Source of the DNA: Timema cristinae
Lineage: Eukaryota > Arthropoda > Insecta > Phasmatodea > Timematidae
Direction of reading: 5' to 3'
DNA length: 64,000 nt
NCBI GenBank assembly: GCA_039000515.1
Contig: JBCFYV010000001.1
Span: 63,960,621 to 64,024,620 of the forward strand
Shown here: in pieces, positions 23,601-33,788 of the stretch
Numbering within the stretch: the stretch's first letter is position 1
Layout of the letters: every line of letters starts with the position of its first letter
Notes under the pieces: generated by a model
Databases searched by the model: none
What the model saw: only the letters and a program-made list of their open reading frames with translations
Told to the model about the DNA's origin: nothing
Translations under genes and position numbers: made by a program

Positions 23601-24740
23601 GCCAGAGAGAAGCTGTTAGATTACTATAACATCAACAGACCTCAACTCTACTCTTCCCGTCTACCACTTAGAAGATGGCCGGCCACTACGTCACACCAGT
23701 ACGCCAGAGAGAAGCTGTTAGAGTACTATAACATCAACAGACCTCATCTCTACTCTTCCCATCTACCACTAAGAAGATGGCCGGCCATTACATCACACCA
23801 GTACTCCAGAGAGAAGCTGCTAGAGTACTATAACATCAACAGACCTCAACTCTACTCTTCCCGTCTACCACTTAGAAGATGGCCGGCCACTACGTCACAC
23901 CAGTACGCCAGAGAGAAGCTGTTAGAGTACTATAACATCAACAGACCTCATCTCTACTCTTCCCATCTACCACTAAGAAGATGGCCGGCCATTACATCAC
24001 ACCAGTACTCCAGAGAGAAGCTGCTAGAGTACTATAACATTAACAGACCTCAACTCTACTCTTCCCGGGTACCACTAAGAAGATGGCCGGCCACTACGTC
24101 ACACCAGTACGCCAGAGAGAAGCTGTTAGAGTACTATAACATCAACAGACCTCAACTCTACTCTTCCCGGGCACCACTAAGAAGATGGCCGGCTACTACG
24201 TCACACCAGTACGCCAGAGAGAAGCTGTTACAATACTATAACATCAACAGACCTCAACTCTACTCTTCCCGTCTACCACTTAGAAGATGGCCGGCCACTA
24301 CGTCACACCAGTACGCCAGAGAGAAGCTGCTAGAGTACTATAACATCAACAGACCTCAACTCTACTCTTCCGGGTACCACTAAGAAGATGGCCGGCCACT
24401 ACGTCACACCAGTACGCCAGAGAGAAGCTGTTAGAGTACTATAACATCAACAGACCTCAACTCTACTCTTCCCGGGCACCACTAAGAAGATGGCCGGCTA
24501 CTACGTCACACCAGTACGCCAGAGAGAAGCTGTTAGAATACTATAACATCAACAGACCTCAACTCTACTCTTCCCGGGCACCACTAAGAAGATGGCCGGC
24601 CACTACGTCACACCAGTACGCCAGATAGAAGCTGTTAGTGTACTATAACATCAACAGACCTCAACTCTACTCTTCCCGTCTACCACATAGAAGATGGCTG
24701 GCCACTACGTACCACCAAACTACCACATACAGGGTTGTTA
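17653..24740 (+). repeat. 102-bp satellite, right block (~69 monomers)
   Basis: Resumes at monomer position 1 after the R1-type insertion and decays at about 24690-24760 (last recognisable word ATAGAAGATGGCTGGCC). Monomer classes recur: CATTAACCACTT, GATTACTATAAC, CCATTACATCACACC with TACTCC, GCTGCTAGAG, TTACAATACT, CATCTCTACTC. Several monomers lack one base in the CCC of TCTTCCCG. One of the six frames of the unit is stop-free (102 is a multiple of 3), but some monomers carry in-frame stops and shifts, so I treat the array as non-coding. Confidence 0.97.
20495..24720 (+). repeat. 15-monomer higher-order repeat within the satellite
   Basis: The marker CCCATTAACC occurs in four monomers, with its TTCCCA word at 18051, 20495, 22023 and 23552. 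The last three spacings are 1528 and 1529 bp, that is 15 monomers (1530) less 1-2 bases, and the same order of variant monomers follows each marker. The first interval, 2444 bp, equals 24 monomers less 4 bases and contains the same types in another order. This shows unequal exchange of ~1.5-kb blocks. Confidence 0.85.
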
Positions 24741-24963
24741 GAGTAATATAACTTATACTCTATACTATCATGCTAGGAAGTGTTCCATTTATGGACTCTT
24801 AAACGTCTTCATCTTCACGCTCTTACAAATTCCTAGTTAATTGTTGTGCAGGCTCATTAGCCTGAGTTTAATTGTTTTAAACTTTAAATTGATTACCCTT
24901 TTATATCAATTGTATGAAATATTGGTAAATAAACTCTGTTAGTCTTCTTTGACTGTTGTTATT

Positions 24964-25160
24964 GTTAGCACCGCGTCTTACTACCCATTCGGGTTATACG
25001 CACTTACGCTAATGTGTAATGGTAGGGTGATTGTGAGATGAAATGGAGGACCTACAGTTTAACGTGGAAAACGAACCACGGTGGAGGCCTTGCATGCCCC
25101 ACATTCACAAGATGTCTTGTCAGAGGAGAAGGAAGGGTTTGTAAATCAGATAAATCTTTG
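24964..25160 (-). mobile_element. SINE copy with 3' core, minus strand
   Basis: On the minus strand the core reads TTAGCGTAAGTGCGTATAAC then CCGAATGGGTAGTAAGACGC and GGTGCTAAC (25012 down to 24964). The sequence in front contains ACCCTACCATTACACATTAG, fitting the body of the family. A tRNA-like head is not clear, so the left limit of the copy is approximate. Confidence 0.65.
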
Positions 25161-26548
25161 CTGGGACCGAGGATTTGACTGTTGTTGGTTCTTCACTATG
25201 TCCATCTGACTAGTGTTTTGATGGAACAGTCAGACTCCCCATACTATGAGGCCATGCTTCTTATGGTCTAAACTTTGTAGCAGTGCTACGGAGGTTAGAT
25301 ACTATCATGGCTTAATGGCCAACCTAATTGGGTATTTGGCGCTTATTGGCTCGTTTTCCAGCAGATTGTTGATTGTAGAGTAACGTTGTGCGCTGATCAA
25401 ATTGTGGGTTAGTTGACAACCTTGTGTGGAGTCCCGCGTAGTGTTGATTATTGTTGGGTCCGGTCCGTCCGTCCGTAGACTTGGAGTATTTATGTATGCT
25501 AACTTTATTAGAATTCAGTTATATGACAGCGAGTGTAGCTGGCCTGAGCTTTATTGTGAGTGTCCTGTAGTTTGGGGCAGTAACTGGCCACGAATGCTAA
25601 TTTCCATAATACTGAAATATGATACTAACAACTCCTACAAGGAGTATCTAGAGTTAAGAAGCACATGTAATTTTCAGTTAGGGACAAACTCTGTAACTCC
25701 TTAAATAATAGGCTGCTAGTAATGAGAGTTGATTAAGCAGTATAGAAAGGATCAGCGTACTCTTTCCCACTTCTTGGGTAAGTTATCTAATGTTTATCTT
25801 GTAACTGGTATTTAGTTAAGTTTCACTTGACCTGAGTTATACAATTAGACTGTTGCTGTAGAAATTGATTCAGTGGTGTATAGAACCAAAGCTCTTCTTT
25901 AAGGAGCCACGAGCCGTAACTTGTAGGAACCAAGAATTGTAGCCTTGGCTCGTTTTCAAGTTTATGGAGTAACTCCTGTAACCCCGTTTTCTATTTTCAC
26001 AATTATTATTGTTTATATTCTGACTGATCATTCCCCCACACTTTAATATAGAATACAATTAGTGTACTACATTATATAAATATATAAATAATTGAATGTT
26101 TCTTATTTAATAAACTAAATTCACTGTTAACACTATCTTTTTATGCCGTATGTTCTACCCTTCTAATATTAAAGGTATGTTCCCACTTGCACCCGCCACC
26201 ATTTGTCTGACAGAGAGCGAGAGTATCGGTAGAGGCCACCGGGGCAAATATATACAGGTTAATCATCATTTTGATTTTAGCTTTAAAATTAATGGTAGTT
26301 TTGAGTAGATCAGTAATTTTGAAAACTGTATTATCTTAAATTTCATCTCTAGCTGTTTTAGTAATTATATTTCTCCAGCCCCAACTCTACCGGTCAACAA
26401 TCTTAATTTATGATCACCTAAGTACTGACATTTTTCTCAACGTATTCATACGACCCAGCCACTGTATCTTAGGGTTGACAAAGTATCTTGGACTCATCTT
26501 AATTTGTGTCTTCTACTGCCTGCTTAGTCCAGGTCTCTTTTACCCCCT
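25161..26548. other. Intronic spacer, nothing recognised
   Basis: An open frame at about 25426-25704 (92 codons, no ATG at its start) shows no family motif and sits in ordinary AT-rich intron sequence. I do not call it a gene. No other feature seen. Confidence 0.4.
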
Positions 26549-26780
26549 CGTGGCCTCGTGGTCTAACGTGCTACTCTCGTGTTGGACTAGACTTCTATAG
26601 GTGGGGAAGTCGGGGTTCGATCCGGTCGGATACACTGAAGGTGATTTTCCTAATAGTTTTTCACTCTTCCTCCACGCATCAGGGTGCACTTCATCTAAAT
26701 TAAATTTCATAATACTAACACATGAATGTAATTAGTATACAGGCGTATAGCCCAAGTGGGTAGTAAGACGTGGCACTAAG
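26549..26780 (+). mobile_element. Full-length tRNA-derived SINE
   Basis: The head GGCCTCGTGGTCTAACGTGC contains an A-box-like sequence. The B box GGTTCGATCC follows at 26614-26623, then TACACTGAAGG and a body with TTTTTCACTCTTCCTCC. The 3' core AATTAGTATACAGGCGTATA then GCCCAAGTGGGTAGTAAGAC and GTGGCACTAAG ends at 26780. It has the family's complete order: head, body, core. Confidence 0.8.
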
Positions 26781-27336
26781 AAACATTGCGTAAGTAGTTG
26801 GGCTTTTCTCCTTGAAGTTCTTCAACCTACTTTACTTTCACTGACTAACATTTCTTTGGTTACCGATACAACACACATTTTTCTATAGCTCTTTATATTT
26901 ACCCATTTATTATGCACCCAATATACTTTCCCACCTCAAGGGGTACAAAGTAAATGGGTTTCTTCTCAATATTTAACTTGTTTTGCCTCAAATTTTAACA
27001 GTTAGCCACCCTACACCTAAAGTGAAGAAGCAATTAGGATACTTGTCAACATTTATATTTCTTTGGCACTACCTATTCAAGTTAACAACCTTGTATCAAA
27101 GGTGACCAGACAACTAGAATAATTGTCCATGTTTATATTTCTCTGCCCCTAGTTACTCCAGTCCTTACACCTAGGGTGACCAAACCACTAGAACCACTTT
27201 CAATGTGTATCTATTAACTGACCTAGTTATCACAATCAGACCCCTTACACCTAGATTATAGACTGATAAAATAGCTGATATTTTTAACAATGCTTATATC
27301 ACCCTTCTCTAAATGTACTTATTCAATCCCGTTTAC
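26781..27336. other. Intronic spacer, weak internal repeats
   Basis: Phrases such as CCTTACACCTAGGGTGACCA and ACCCTACACCTAAAGTGA recur loosely at 27008, 27100, 27165 and 27240, suggesting a very diverged tandem repeat of ~70-90 bp. No gene. Confidence 0.35.
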
Positions 27337-27552
27337 CTCAGGGGTGACGAAATAACTTGGACTCTTCTCAATAGTGATCTGCTCCTTAAAAGAATGTGGC
27401 ATCTTGCGACGATACCACTCGAGCCCTTTCCTGTAGTTGTCATCTCTGTCAAAGAAGTGCACCTCCCCGGCGGCCTTCTGAACATGTGGGTGTAGGGCTA
27501 ACATCTCGAGCAGGGCCCTGGTCCCACACTTGCGTATCCCCACGATTATAGC
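27337..27552 (-). CDS. Hs3st: Heparan sulfate glucosamine 3-O-sulfotransferase, exon 2
   Basis: 216 nt, 72 codons, residues 80-151. The acceptor TTTGATGCAG| precedes GCT ATA ATC. The donor is GAG|GTAAAC. The exon encodes the 5'-phosphosulfate-binding loop [18 protein letters not shown] (residues 80-97), the EVHFFD segment with the conserved catalytic Glu (E109 by analogy), the [10 protein letters not shown] block, and [12 protein letters not shown]. Joining to exon 1 gives RLPQ-AIIVG and to exon 3 gives TPE-VPER, both as expected for this family. The loop has Cys where vertebrate HS3ST5 has Gly (RKCG instead of RKGG). Variation at that position is, as far as I recall, tolerated in the family. 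Confidence 0.94.
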
Positions 27553-27779
27553 CTGCATCAAAACATCACTTTATTACTCTAGAGGTTTGCACAAGATCAC
27601 ATTTAGGACTCAAAGATCGTAAATTATGTAATTTGAATTAAATAATCTAACTAAATAGACTAACATATTTTATTTTCTACTAATATTATATTTTAAAAAG
27701 GAACCGATTAACTACGGACGGTTTATTGACATTTGCGGTCACTCTCGGAAATTAGTGTAATAAATTATTTCTTGTCTGG

Positions 27780-27905
27780 GCTCTCCCAACAACTGTTCTT
27801 CGCGCATGCGCCAATACCCGCTCTAGGCATCCACCTCTACGAGCGTTGTCGCTCCGAGACGTGATTGGTCGACCACCCTTTTTCTCCTATCCTAGTCAGG
27901 TGTCG
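27780..27905. promoter_or_regulatory. GC-richer patch with perfect NRF1-type site, possible internal promoter
   Basis: GCGCATGCGC at 27802-27811 is the palindromic NRF1/alpha-PAL (ewg in flies) consensus. An inverted CCAAT (GATTGG) follows near 27863, and there are several CpGs in otherwise AT-rich DNA. It lies about 250 bp upstream of exon 2 in gene direction, so it could be an alternative promoter or an enhancer. This is inference from motifs only. Confidence 0.3.
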
Positions 27906-28267
27906 ATCAGCGAGCCTATTTAACATGATGTATAGTTTAAAATAGACAAAGAACTACATTCATTTCTCAGCTGAACATATCATATAACTTTGTATTTCTT
28001 CTTGTAAGCTACTAGTGGCAATAGGTACTAGTTCAGGGCGTTATGGCAAGGATCAGTGCCAGGTAGCATTCCACCACTTGGAGGAGATTTAATTTGAGTA
28101 CTACGTGGTCCATATACTCGACTTAGAAGTATTACAATCCCTTTCGGGGTTATAGAATTTTTCTATTTATCACTATTTGTCACTATTTGTCAGTTATTAG
28201 TTCACCCTAGCCACAGAATTGGCTTTGTTTTGGCTATGTAGTAATTCTTCGCGTATCGACTCATCTG

Positions 28268-29395
28268 CATGTATATTTATTGTTTGTATTATATATTTAT
28301 TGTTTGTATTATAATGTTTATTGTTTGTATTGTATGTTTATTGTTTGTATTGTAGTTTTATTGTTTGTATTGTATGTTTATTGTTTGTATTGTATATTTA
28401 TTGTTTGTATTGTATGTTATTGTTTGTATTGTATGTTTATTGTTTGTATTGTATGTTTATTGTTTGTATTGTTGTTATTGTTTTATTGTATGTTTATTGT
28501 TTGTATTGTATGTTTATTGTTTGTATTGTATATTTATTGTTTGTATTATATATTTATTGTGTATTGTATGTTTATTGTTGTATTGTATGTTTTGTTGTAT
28601 TGTATGTTTATTGTTTGTATTGTATGTTTATTGTTTGTATTGTATGTTTATTGTTGTATTGTATGTTTATTGTTTTATTGTTTTGTTTTATTGTATATTT
28701 ATTGTTTGTATTGTATGTTGTATTGTTTGTATTGTATTGTATGTTTATTGTTGTATGTATGTTATTGTTGTATTGATTTTATGTTTGTATGTTGTTTATG
28801 TTGTATGTATGTTTATTGTTTGTATTGTATATTTATTGTTTGTATTGTATGTTTATTGTTTGTATTGTATGTTTATTGTTTGTATTGTATATTTATTGTT
28901 TGTATTGTATGTTTATTGTTTGTATTGTTATTTATTGTTTGTATTGTATGTTATTGTTTGTATTTATTATTGTTGTATTGTATGTTATTTTTGTATTGTA
29001 TGTTTATTGTTTGTATTGTATATTTATTGTTTGTATTGTATGTTTATTGTTTGTATTGTATGTTTATTGTTTGTATTGTATGTTATTGTTTGTATTGTAT
29101 ATTTATTGTTTGTATTGTATTTTATTGTTTGTATTGTATGTTATGTTTGTATTGTATTTTATTGTTTGTATTGTATGTTTATTGTTGTATTGTATGTTTA
29201 TTGTTTGTATTGTATATTTTGTTTGTATTGTTATTTATTGTTGTTTGTAATTTATTGTTGTATTTATTTATGTTTGTATTGTATGTTTATTGTTTGTATT
29301 GTATGTATTTTTGTTTGTATGTTATGTTTGTATGTTTATGTTGTATGTAGTTATTGTGTATGTTTGTATTGTTTGTATTGTATATATTTGTTCTT
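28268..29395. repeat. Minisatellite, ~20-bp unit
   Basis: About 55 head-to-tail copies of a TTTATTGTTTGTATTGTATG-like unit, with 19-21-bp length variants and some larger deletions. The plus strand has no stop codons within the unit, so all three plus frames stay open for long stretches and spell Cys/Leu/Tyr/Val/Ile-rich nonsense. This is a compositional effect, not a gene. It lies within Hs3st intron 1. Confidence 0.95.
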
Positions 29396-32239
29396 GTGTG
29401 CCTCTAGTTAAAACTTGTTTGATATGGCTCAGTGTACCTTGAATGTTTAGTTAGATCTGTTTGTTTGACTTAGTACCGCTTCATGATTCGGCTTGAGCTA
29501 TTAAAATATACTATTATATGTATATTGTGTAAGCTCAGTTAACTAATTTTGGATACCCCTTTAATGACTTAGCCAGTCGCCTAACGACTTTTAGCTGTTC
29601 TAGCTGTGTACTCACCCTAAGCACTCTAATGCAGTCTTTTTGCTAGAATGGGACTTTCAGTCTCCTTTGACTGGGTGAACATAAGCATCGGGCTATTAGG
29701 AGTTAGGCATTACTAGTTTATGGCCCGATTAGGCCCTTTTCCCCAGTCTAAGTCATAGTGTTTGTTTTTTTGTGTTTATTATCATTCTTTTCTTTTTACC
29801 TGCTTACCTTATATTCTCTTGCTTGGCAACTCAAGGCACTAAAAATTGTCTGTATTTTTAACCACTTAGACTGGTTCCTTAAGATGCTTAGAAAGAACGA
29901 ATCCGCGTTCTATTGTATACATTTCTGTCAAGTTTTGATAATGAGAGAATTTCTAACAAGTTATGATTATGTCAGTGCTGTCCTAATTAGGACGTATATA
30001 TCCCTTGCGTATGGGAAATTGTTAGCTGCCACTACCTGTGGTCTTGGCGTTCACGAAGTATATAAACAAACTCATAGGGGATAATAGCTTTACGAATATA
30101 GCCGTCTAGTCCCCAGGATGTATAGTTTTATGGGACATCTAGAGCTATGTGAGCTTTCATTTGAATTAATAGGCCGGAGAATAGTTCTATTGTGTCTACC
30201 TACTTACAAACTTTGTCCTTTATAAGTATTAAGCTAAAAAGTGAAGTTGCGTTATAGCTGCCAGTTTGAAAGCTTTTGAAACTATGTAAGCTATCCAGTT
30301 TTACATGTTGTAGAATTTCATTACCCCTTGTTGATCTCTTACTTATGATTATTATATTGATTCTGATTTTACCTCATAAAGCTCTATCGATATATATTAA
30401 CTTAACAAGGCTGGTAGTCACCAGCCGGATATATAGTAAATCCAAACTTACCTTCTCGACTACTTGATATATTTATTGTATTTGTCATACAATCAGAGAA
30501 TACACCACCACACCTCTAATGGGTAGCTATATTTATTCATTGTAATCAATTGACTATTAAATATGTTATTGTCTGCCATATATTTGTTCTTTCAGTCATA
30601 TGTCAACCCCCCTTCCCCCAAGGGAGGGTTATGAATACAACTGGAGGGGTAATTTTAAATCTCGCCTTGGCGCATAAAAGCCCTGAACTGGCCCTGGACA
30701 CATTAGATTATTTGCTGTTTCTTATTAGTTTTTAAATAATAATCTAAAATGTCTATATATTAAGTTGAGTCTTCGCATCAATAGGAACTAATAAATTACT
30801 CCTTGTTTTTGTTATGCTTAGGCTATCCGTAGGCTCCATTTAAAACAAATAGAGTTCATAATATTATGTTTTTCTCTAATTTCAGAATATTCTATATAAT
30901 CAAAATTTAGATTATTAAATGAAATAGGTTTGTATTTAATTCCTTCCAATATTTTCCGGCCAGTAACTAAATCAAAATTCTTGAGCCAATATTATTTGGA
31001 AATCTGTCAAAACTGCTAGCAAAAAAATAAAAGTTATATGGGAATTACTATAATTTGGTTTTAAAAGTGAACCGACACAGTTATTATTTAAAAAATATAT
31101 TATGTTATTGACAAAATAAATTATTTTCTTACTGAAAATACTGCACTAGCATTTAAAGTAATGTATAATATTTTGGGCAAGTAAGAAATCTAGAAACGCT
31201 CTAGTTTCATAAAAGGACTTTTAAAAATTCAGTTTCTAAGGATGTTTGACTGCAGTTTTCACATTTCATTTTTTAAATTTTCTTCATTAATCTATATTAA
31301 ATTAAAATTACGGATTGTTACCTTTTTTCGCTGGCTACATAAAAATGTATTCGTACTCTTGGGGAGAGCCCCAATAATAATATAGTAAAATTATATCAGT
31401 ATGGGTCACAAAGTATATTTTTGATTGTAAAAACCTCTCTTATTACTAGAATCATATATCTGAGCCCACGTTTGACATAGAGGAAATTGATTCCAGCGAT
31501 GTAAAATGTAGAAGAAGGATTCCAAACAAATGTTATCTATTCCTTTGGCTCTTACCCAGATGTCTATAAATTGGCTTTTAAATCTCTGATTTATGTTGTT
31601 TTTTGGCTCAATCTTCCTCAAACAGATGTTTTTAAAATAGTTAATATTTTCTCTCCGTATAGCTTCTGGATTCTATTGGTCTTAAATATATAGATTATAG
31701 AGGGAAGTTAGCTCACTTTTTTATTAAAATTGATGGACAATGACGCCCAGCCCATTCCCCTAACCCCTCTCCCCACACCATCTCCCACATCTACTCTTAT
31801 TTATTTCGTAGAAGACTATAGCTATTGCTGTATATAAAAATAAGAAATTCAGAAACATTAGTTATTGTAGGTAAAAATTCTAAAATATTCAGGTCAAAGA
31901 TCCGTAAGTCAACCTTCGCTGTAAGGATCTGAGCTGAAGTTTATTGATATGGACAGTCATGTTTACCACAGAGTTAGAATAAATACACACATTATTATTA
32001 TTTACTGACAAAATTTACTTTCAGTCTCAGTATTATTCAAAATCTGGTTAATTTGGCAGCAATTAATGAACCTTGACTAACGTTAACCACAGATTAAATT
32101 TGAACTGTTAAAGTGTTTCCGAAATTCCTACATTCATACTTAATCGTGCCGTTCCCTTACGGGGAAGGCAAGAAACTATACATTTAGCTCAAAAAACAAC
32201 ATATCTGTACTTAATCTATCCTCACTAACTTTCTTCACA
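29396..32239. other. Intronic AT-rich region, nothing recognised
   Basis: Several short open frames (for example 29758-30084, 108 codons from a non-ATG start) have low-complexity, hydrophobic compositions and no motif. No SINE boxes or coding signatures seen. Confidence 0.4.
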
Positions 32240-33230
32240 CTTCCCTGTCCTTGAATACTCCCTTCGCTCCAACAACATCCATACACCGAGTCATACATGC
32301 TCTTTTATTCTTAAAGATTTTAATGTGTCTCTTTTTCACACATTCATCTATTACATTTAGCCACGTCCTATATAGCCTACCCCTTCCTTTTGATCAACAC
32401 CCTATACTGTCATATTTATCTTCGTCAGTCTATCCACATTCATTTTCTTAAAATGATCAAACCAACGCTAGAAGCTTCTTTCACAATTACCTCTTCAATA
32501 CCCTTTCAAACCTCACTTTCTCAGCACCCGTTCATGGTTGACTTTGTCCATTCGAGCTTTTCCACAAACATTTCTTAGATATATCATTCCAACTACATAC
32601 ACTTCGCTCTTGTGTTTATCGTGACAAATCCACGCTACACATCAATGAAACAATGTTGGGGTTAACACATTTTATATATTAACATATTTGCCTCTTTCGA
32701 TATTACTTCATTCTCCGCATTCTTTGCAATTGTTCACATACTTCCCACCACTCTCTGAGATGCATTCACCCGTCTTTTGATTTCATTATCCATCCTTCTA
32801 TTTTTACAGAACATTCTGCCCATACACACAAAATCATTCACTTGTTCTCACAATTCTCCATTTACACTTAGCTGATAATCATTTTCTGATCCGTCCCTAA
32901 CCAAAAACTATCACCTTAGTTTTGAAGACATTTATACGAAACTCCATTCTGTTTGTCACCACATTAAAACAATTTAATGCATTCTGCAAGTTACTTTCTC
33001 TCTCAGTAATTAATACGTCATCATCTGCAAGTAACAGTGCTCTCACACTCACATTGCCCGTTTTTACACCAACCATGTCCTCACAAGTATCCCTCAAATG
33101 TATACATAAATACATTAAACCCATGAATACATAACACAACCTCGCCTAACACCTTGTCAATGTCAAACCACTCGCTCAAACTTTCATCCACCCTTACGCA
33201 CGCTTAACTTCCATCATACACCACCATAAT
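32240..33230 (-). mobile_element. Decayed non-LTR retrotransposon reverse transcriptase, 3' half
   Basis: On the minus strand the best-preserved stretch is 33139-32897. It contains VSVRALLLADDDVLITERES (the ADD polymerase motif, shifted to ADDD) and then a thumb-like MEFRINVFKTKVIVFG. Further 3' (about 32400-32240), with frame changes, comes YRTWLNVIDECVKKRHIK and later MDVVGA, which resemble the maturase-like C-terminal lines of common animal LINE ORFs. Limits are approximate. It is an old fragment in Hs3st intron 1, in the same orientation as the gene. Confidence 0.65.
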
Positions 33231-33529
33231 TGTATTTATTAGCAATGCATCCACACTACACTATCTTAGAGTAACCCTCAAGAATTTAGATAGGGAGTAT
33301 TCACTATTTAAACGTCTATTAAATCTGTACATTTAGCTATAAAATCTGTTATTTATATTAGCTAGCCTTAATATTGTGACTGACTATAAAATCAATTGGG
33401 GCTCAAGAGGTAAGCTACCAGAATTATTGCTAGCACATTTCTACATAAAATGTTTCTGCTCTGACCCCTTCAATTGATGACCCCATCGCTGCATCAAGGA
33501 TGAAGTTAGTGTGTATGAAAATATCTCAC

Positions 33530-33788
33530 CTGGGGCAATCGTCGGCTGGTGCGAGGAAAGTGAACCCGTGATCGGCCTAGCGCCGTGGTTCCTGATACCA
33601 CCACCGCAGCGTCCTCTAGCGTGTATACGGCACTGTCATACAACATATGCACAGTCAGAAAAAGAGACAGCAGCATGACAGAGAACAGAGCCGCTGCCAT
33701 CTTGGGATGGGTGAAACCAGCAACTGCCAACACGCACTCCACCGCGTCCCCGTCAGCCGGCCTCATACCACTGCTGGTGAGCAACCAT
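33530..33788 (-). CDS. Hs3st: Heparan sulfate glucosamine 3-O-sulfotransferase, exon 1 (first coding exon)
   Basis: The exon begins after a strong acceptor (TTTTCTATTCCTTGCCTACAG|) and ends at CAG|GTGAGA. The chosen start is the ATG at 33766-33764 (MRPADGDAVE), giving 79 codons. A hydrophobic segment AAALFSVMLLSLFLTVHML (residues ~24-42) is the signal anchor of a type II Golgi protein, followed by a lumenal stem and RLPQ, which joins exon 2 in phase 0. The total predicted protein is 341 residues, close to human HS3ST5 as I recall it. An ATG at the very first bases of the exon (33788) opens a 12-codon frame ending in TGA at 33753, overlapping the main start. Alternatively, an unseen upstream coding exon could join in frame, or M23 could be used. 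Confidence 0.85.

Larger units (their letters stand above)
7880..27336 (-). other. Hs3st intron 2 (~19.5 kb, repeat-filled)
   Basis: The donor GAG|GTAAAC is at the exon 2 end (27337/27336) and the acceptor TTTTACAG| is before exon 3 (7880/7879), both read on the minus strand. The intron contains SINE fragments, a decayed jockey-like LINE, the 102-bp satellite and an R1-clade element inserted in it. All of it would be transcribed in the Hs3st pre-mRNA. Confidence 0.88.
27553..33529 (-). other. Hs3st intron 1 (~6.0 kb)
   Basis: The donor CAG|GTGAGA is at the end of exon 1 (33530/33529) and the acceptor GATGCAG| is before exon 2 (27553/27552). It holds an NRF1-like site, a 20-bp minisatellite and a minus-strand LINE fragment. 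Confidence 0.88.

Noticed and set aside
12945..24700. The satellite monomer as a coding repeat: one frame (PLRRWPATTSHQYA... 34 residues) has no stop and 102 is a multiple of 3
   Set aside because: Some monomers carry in-frame stops (TAG near 13402 and 13611; TAA in each CATTAA monomer) and the array has frame-changing indels (5 bp near 13050, 22 bp at 13767, many single bases). The frame has no ATG. A 34-codon stop-free frame among six is expected by chance fairly often.
12926..24740. CRISPR-like or other prokaryotic array
   Set aside because: Monomers are contiguous without unique spacers, and the setting is an intron of an animal gene.
25426..25704. 92-codon open frame as a small gene
   Set aside because: Starts at a non-ATG codon, no family resemblance, lies in intron 2 of Hs3st without supporting signals.
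28280..29411. Long Cys/Tyr/Val-rich open frames of up to 356 codons
   Set aside because: They are by-products of a stop-free ~20-bp repeat read in all three frames.
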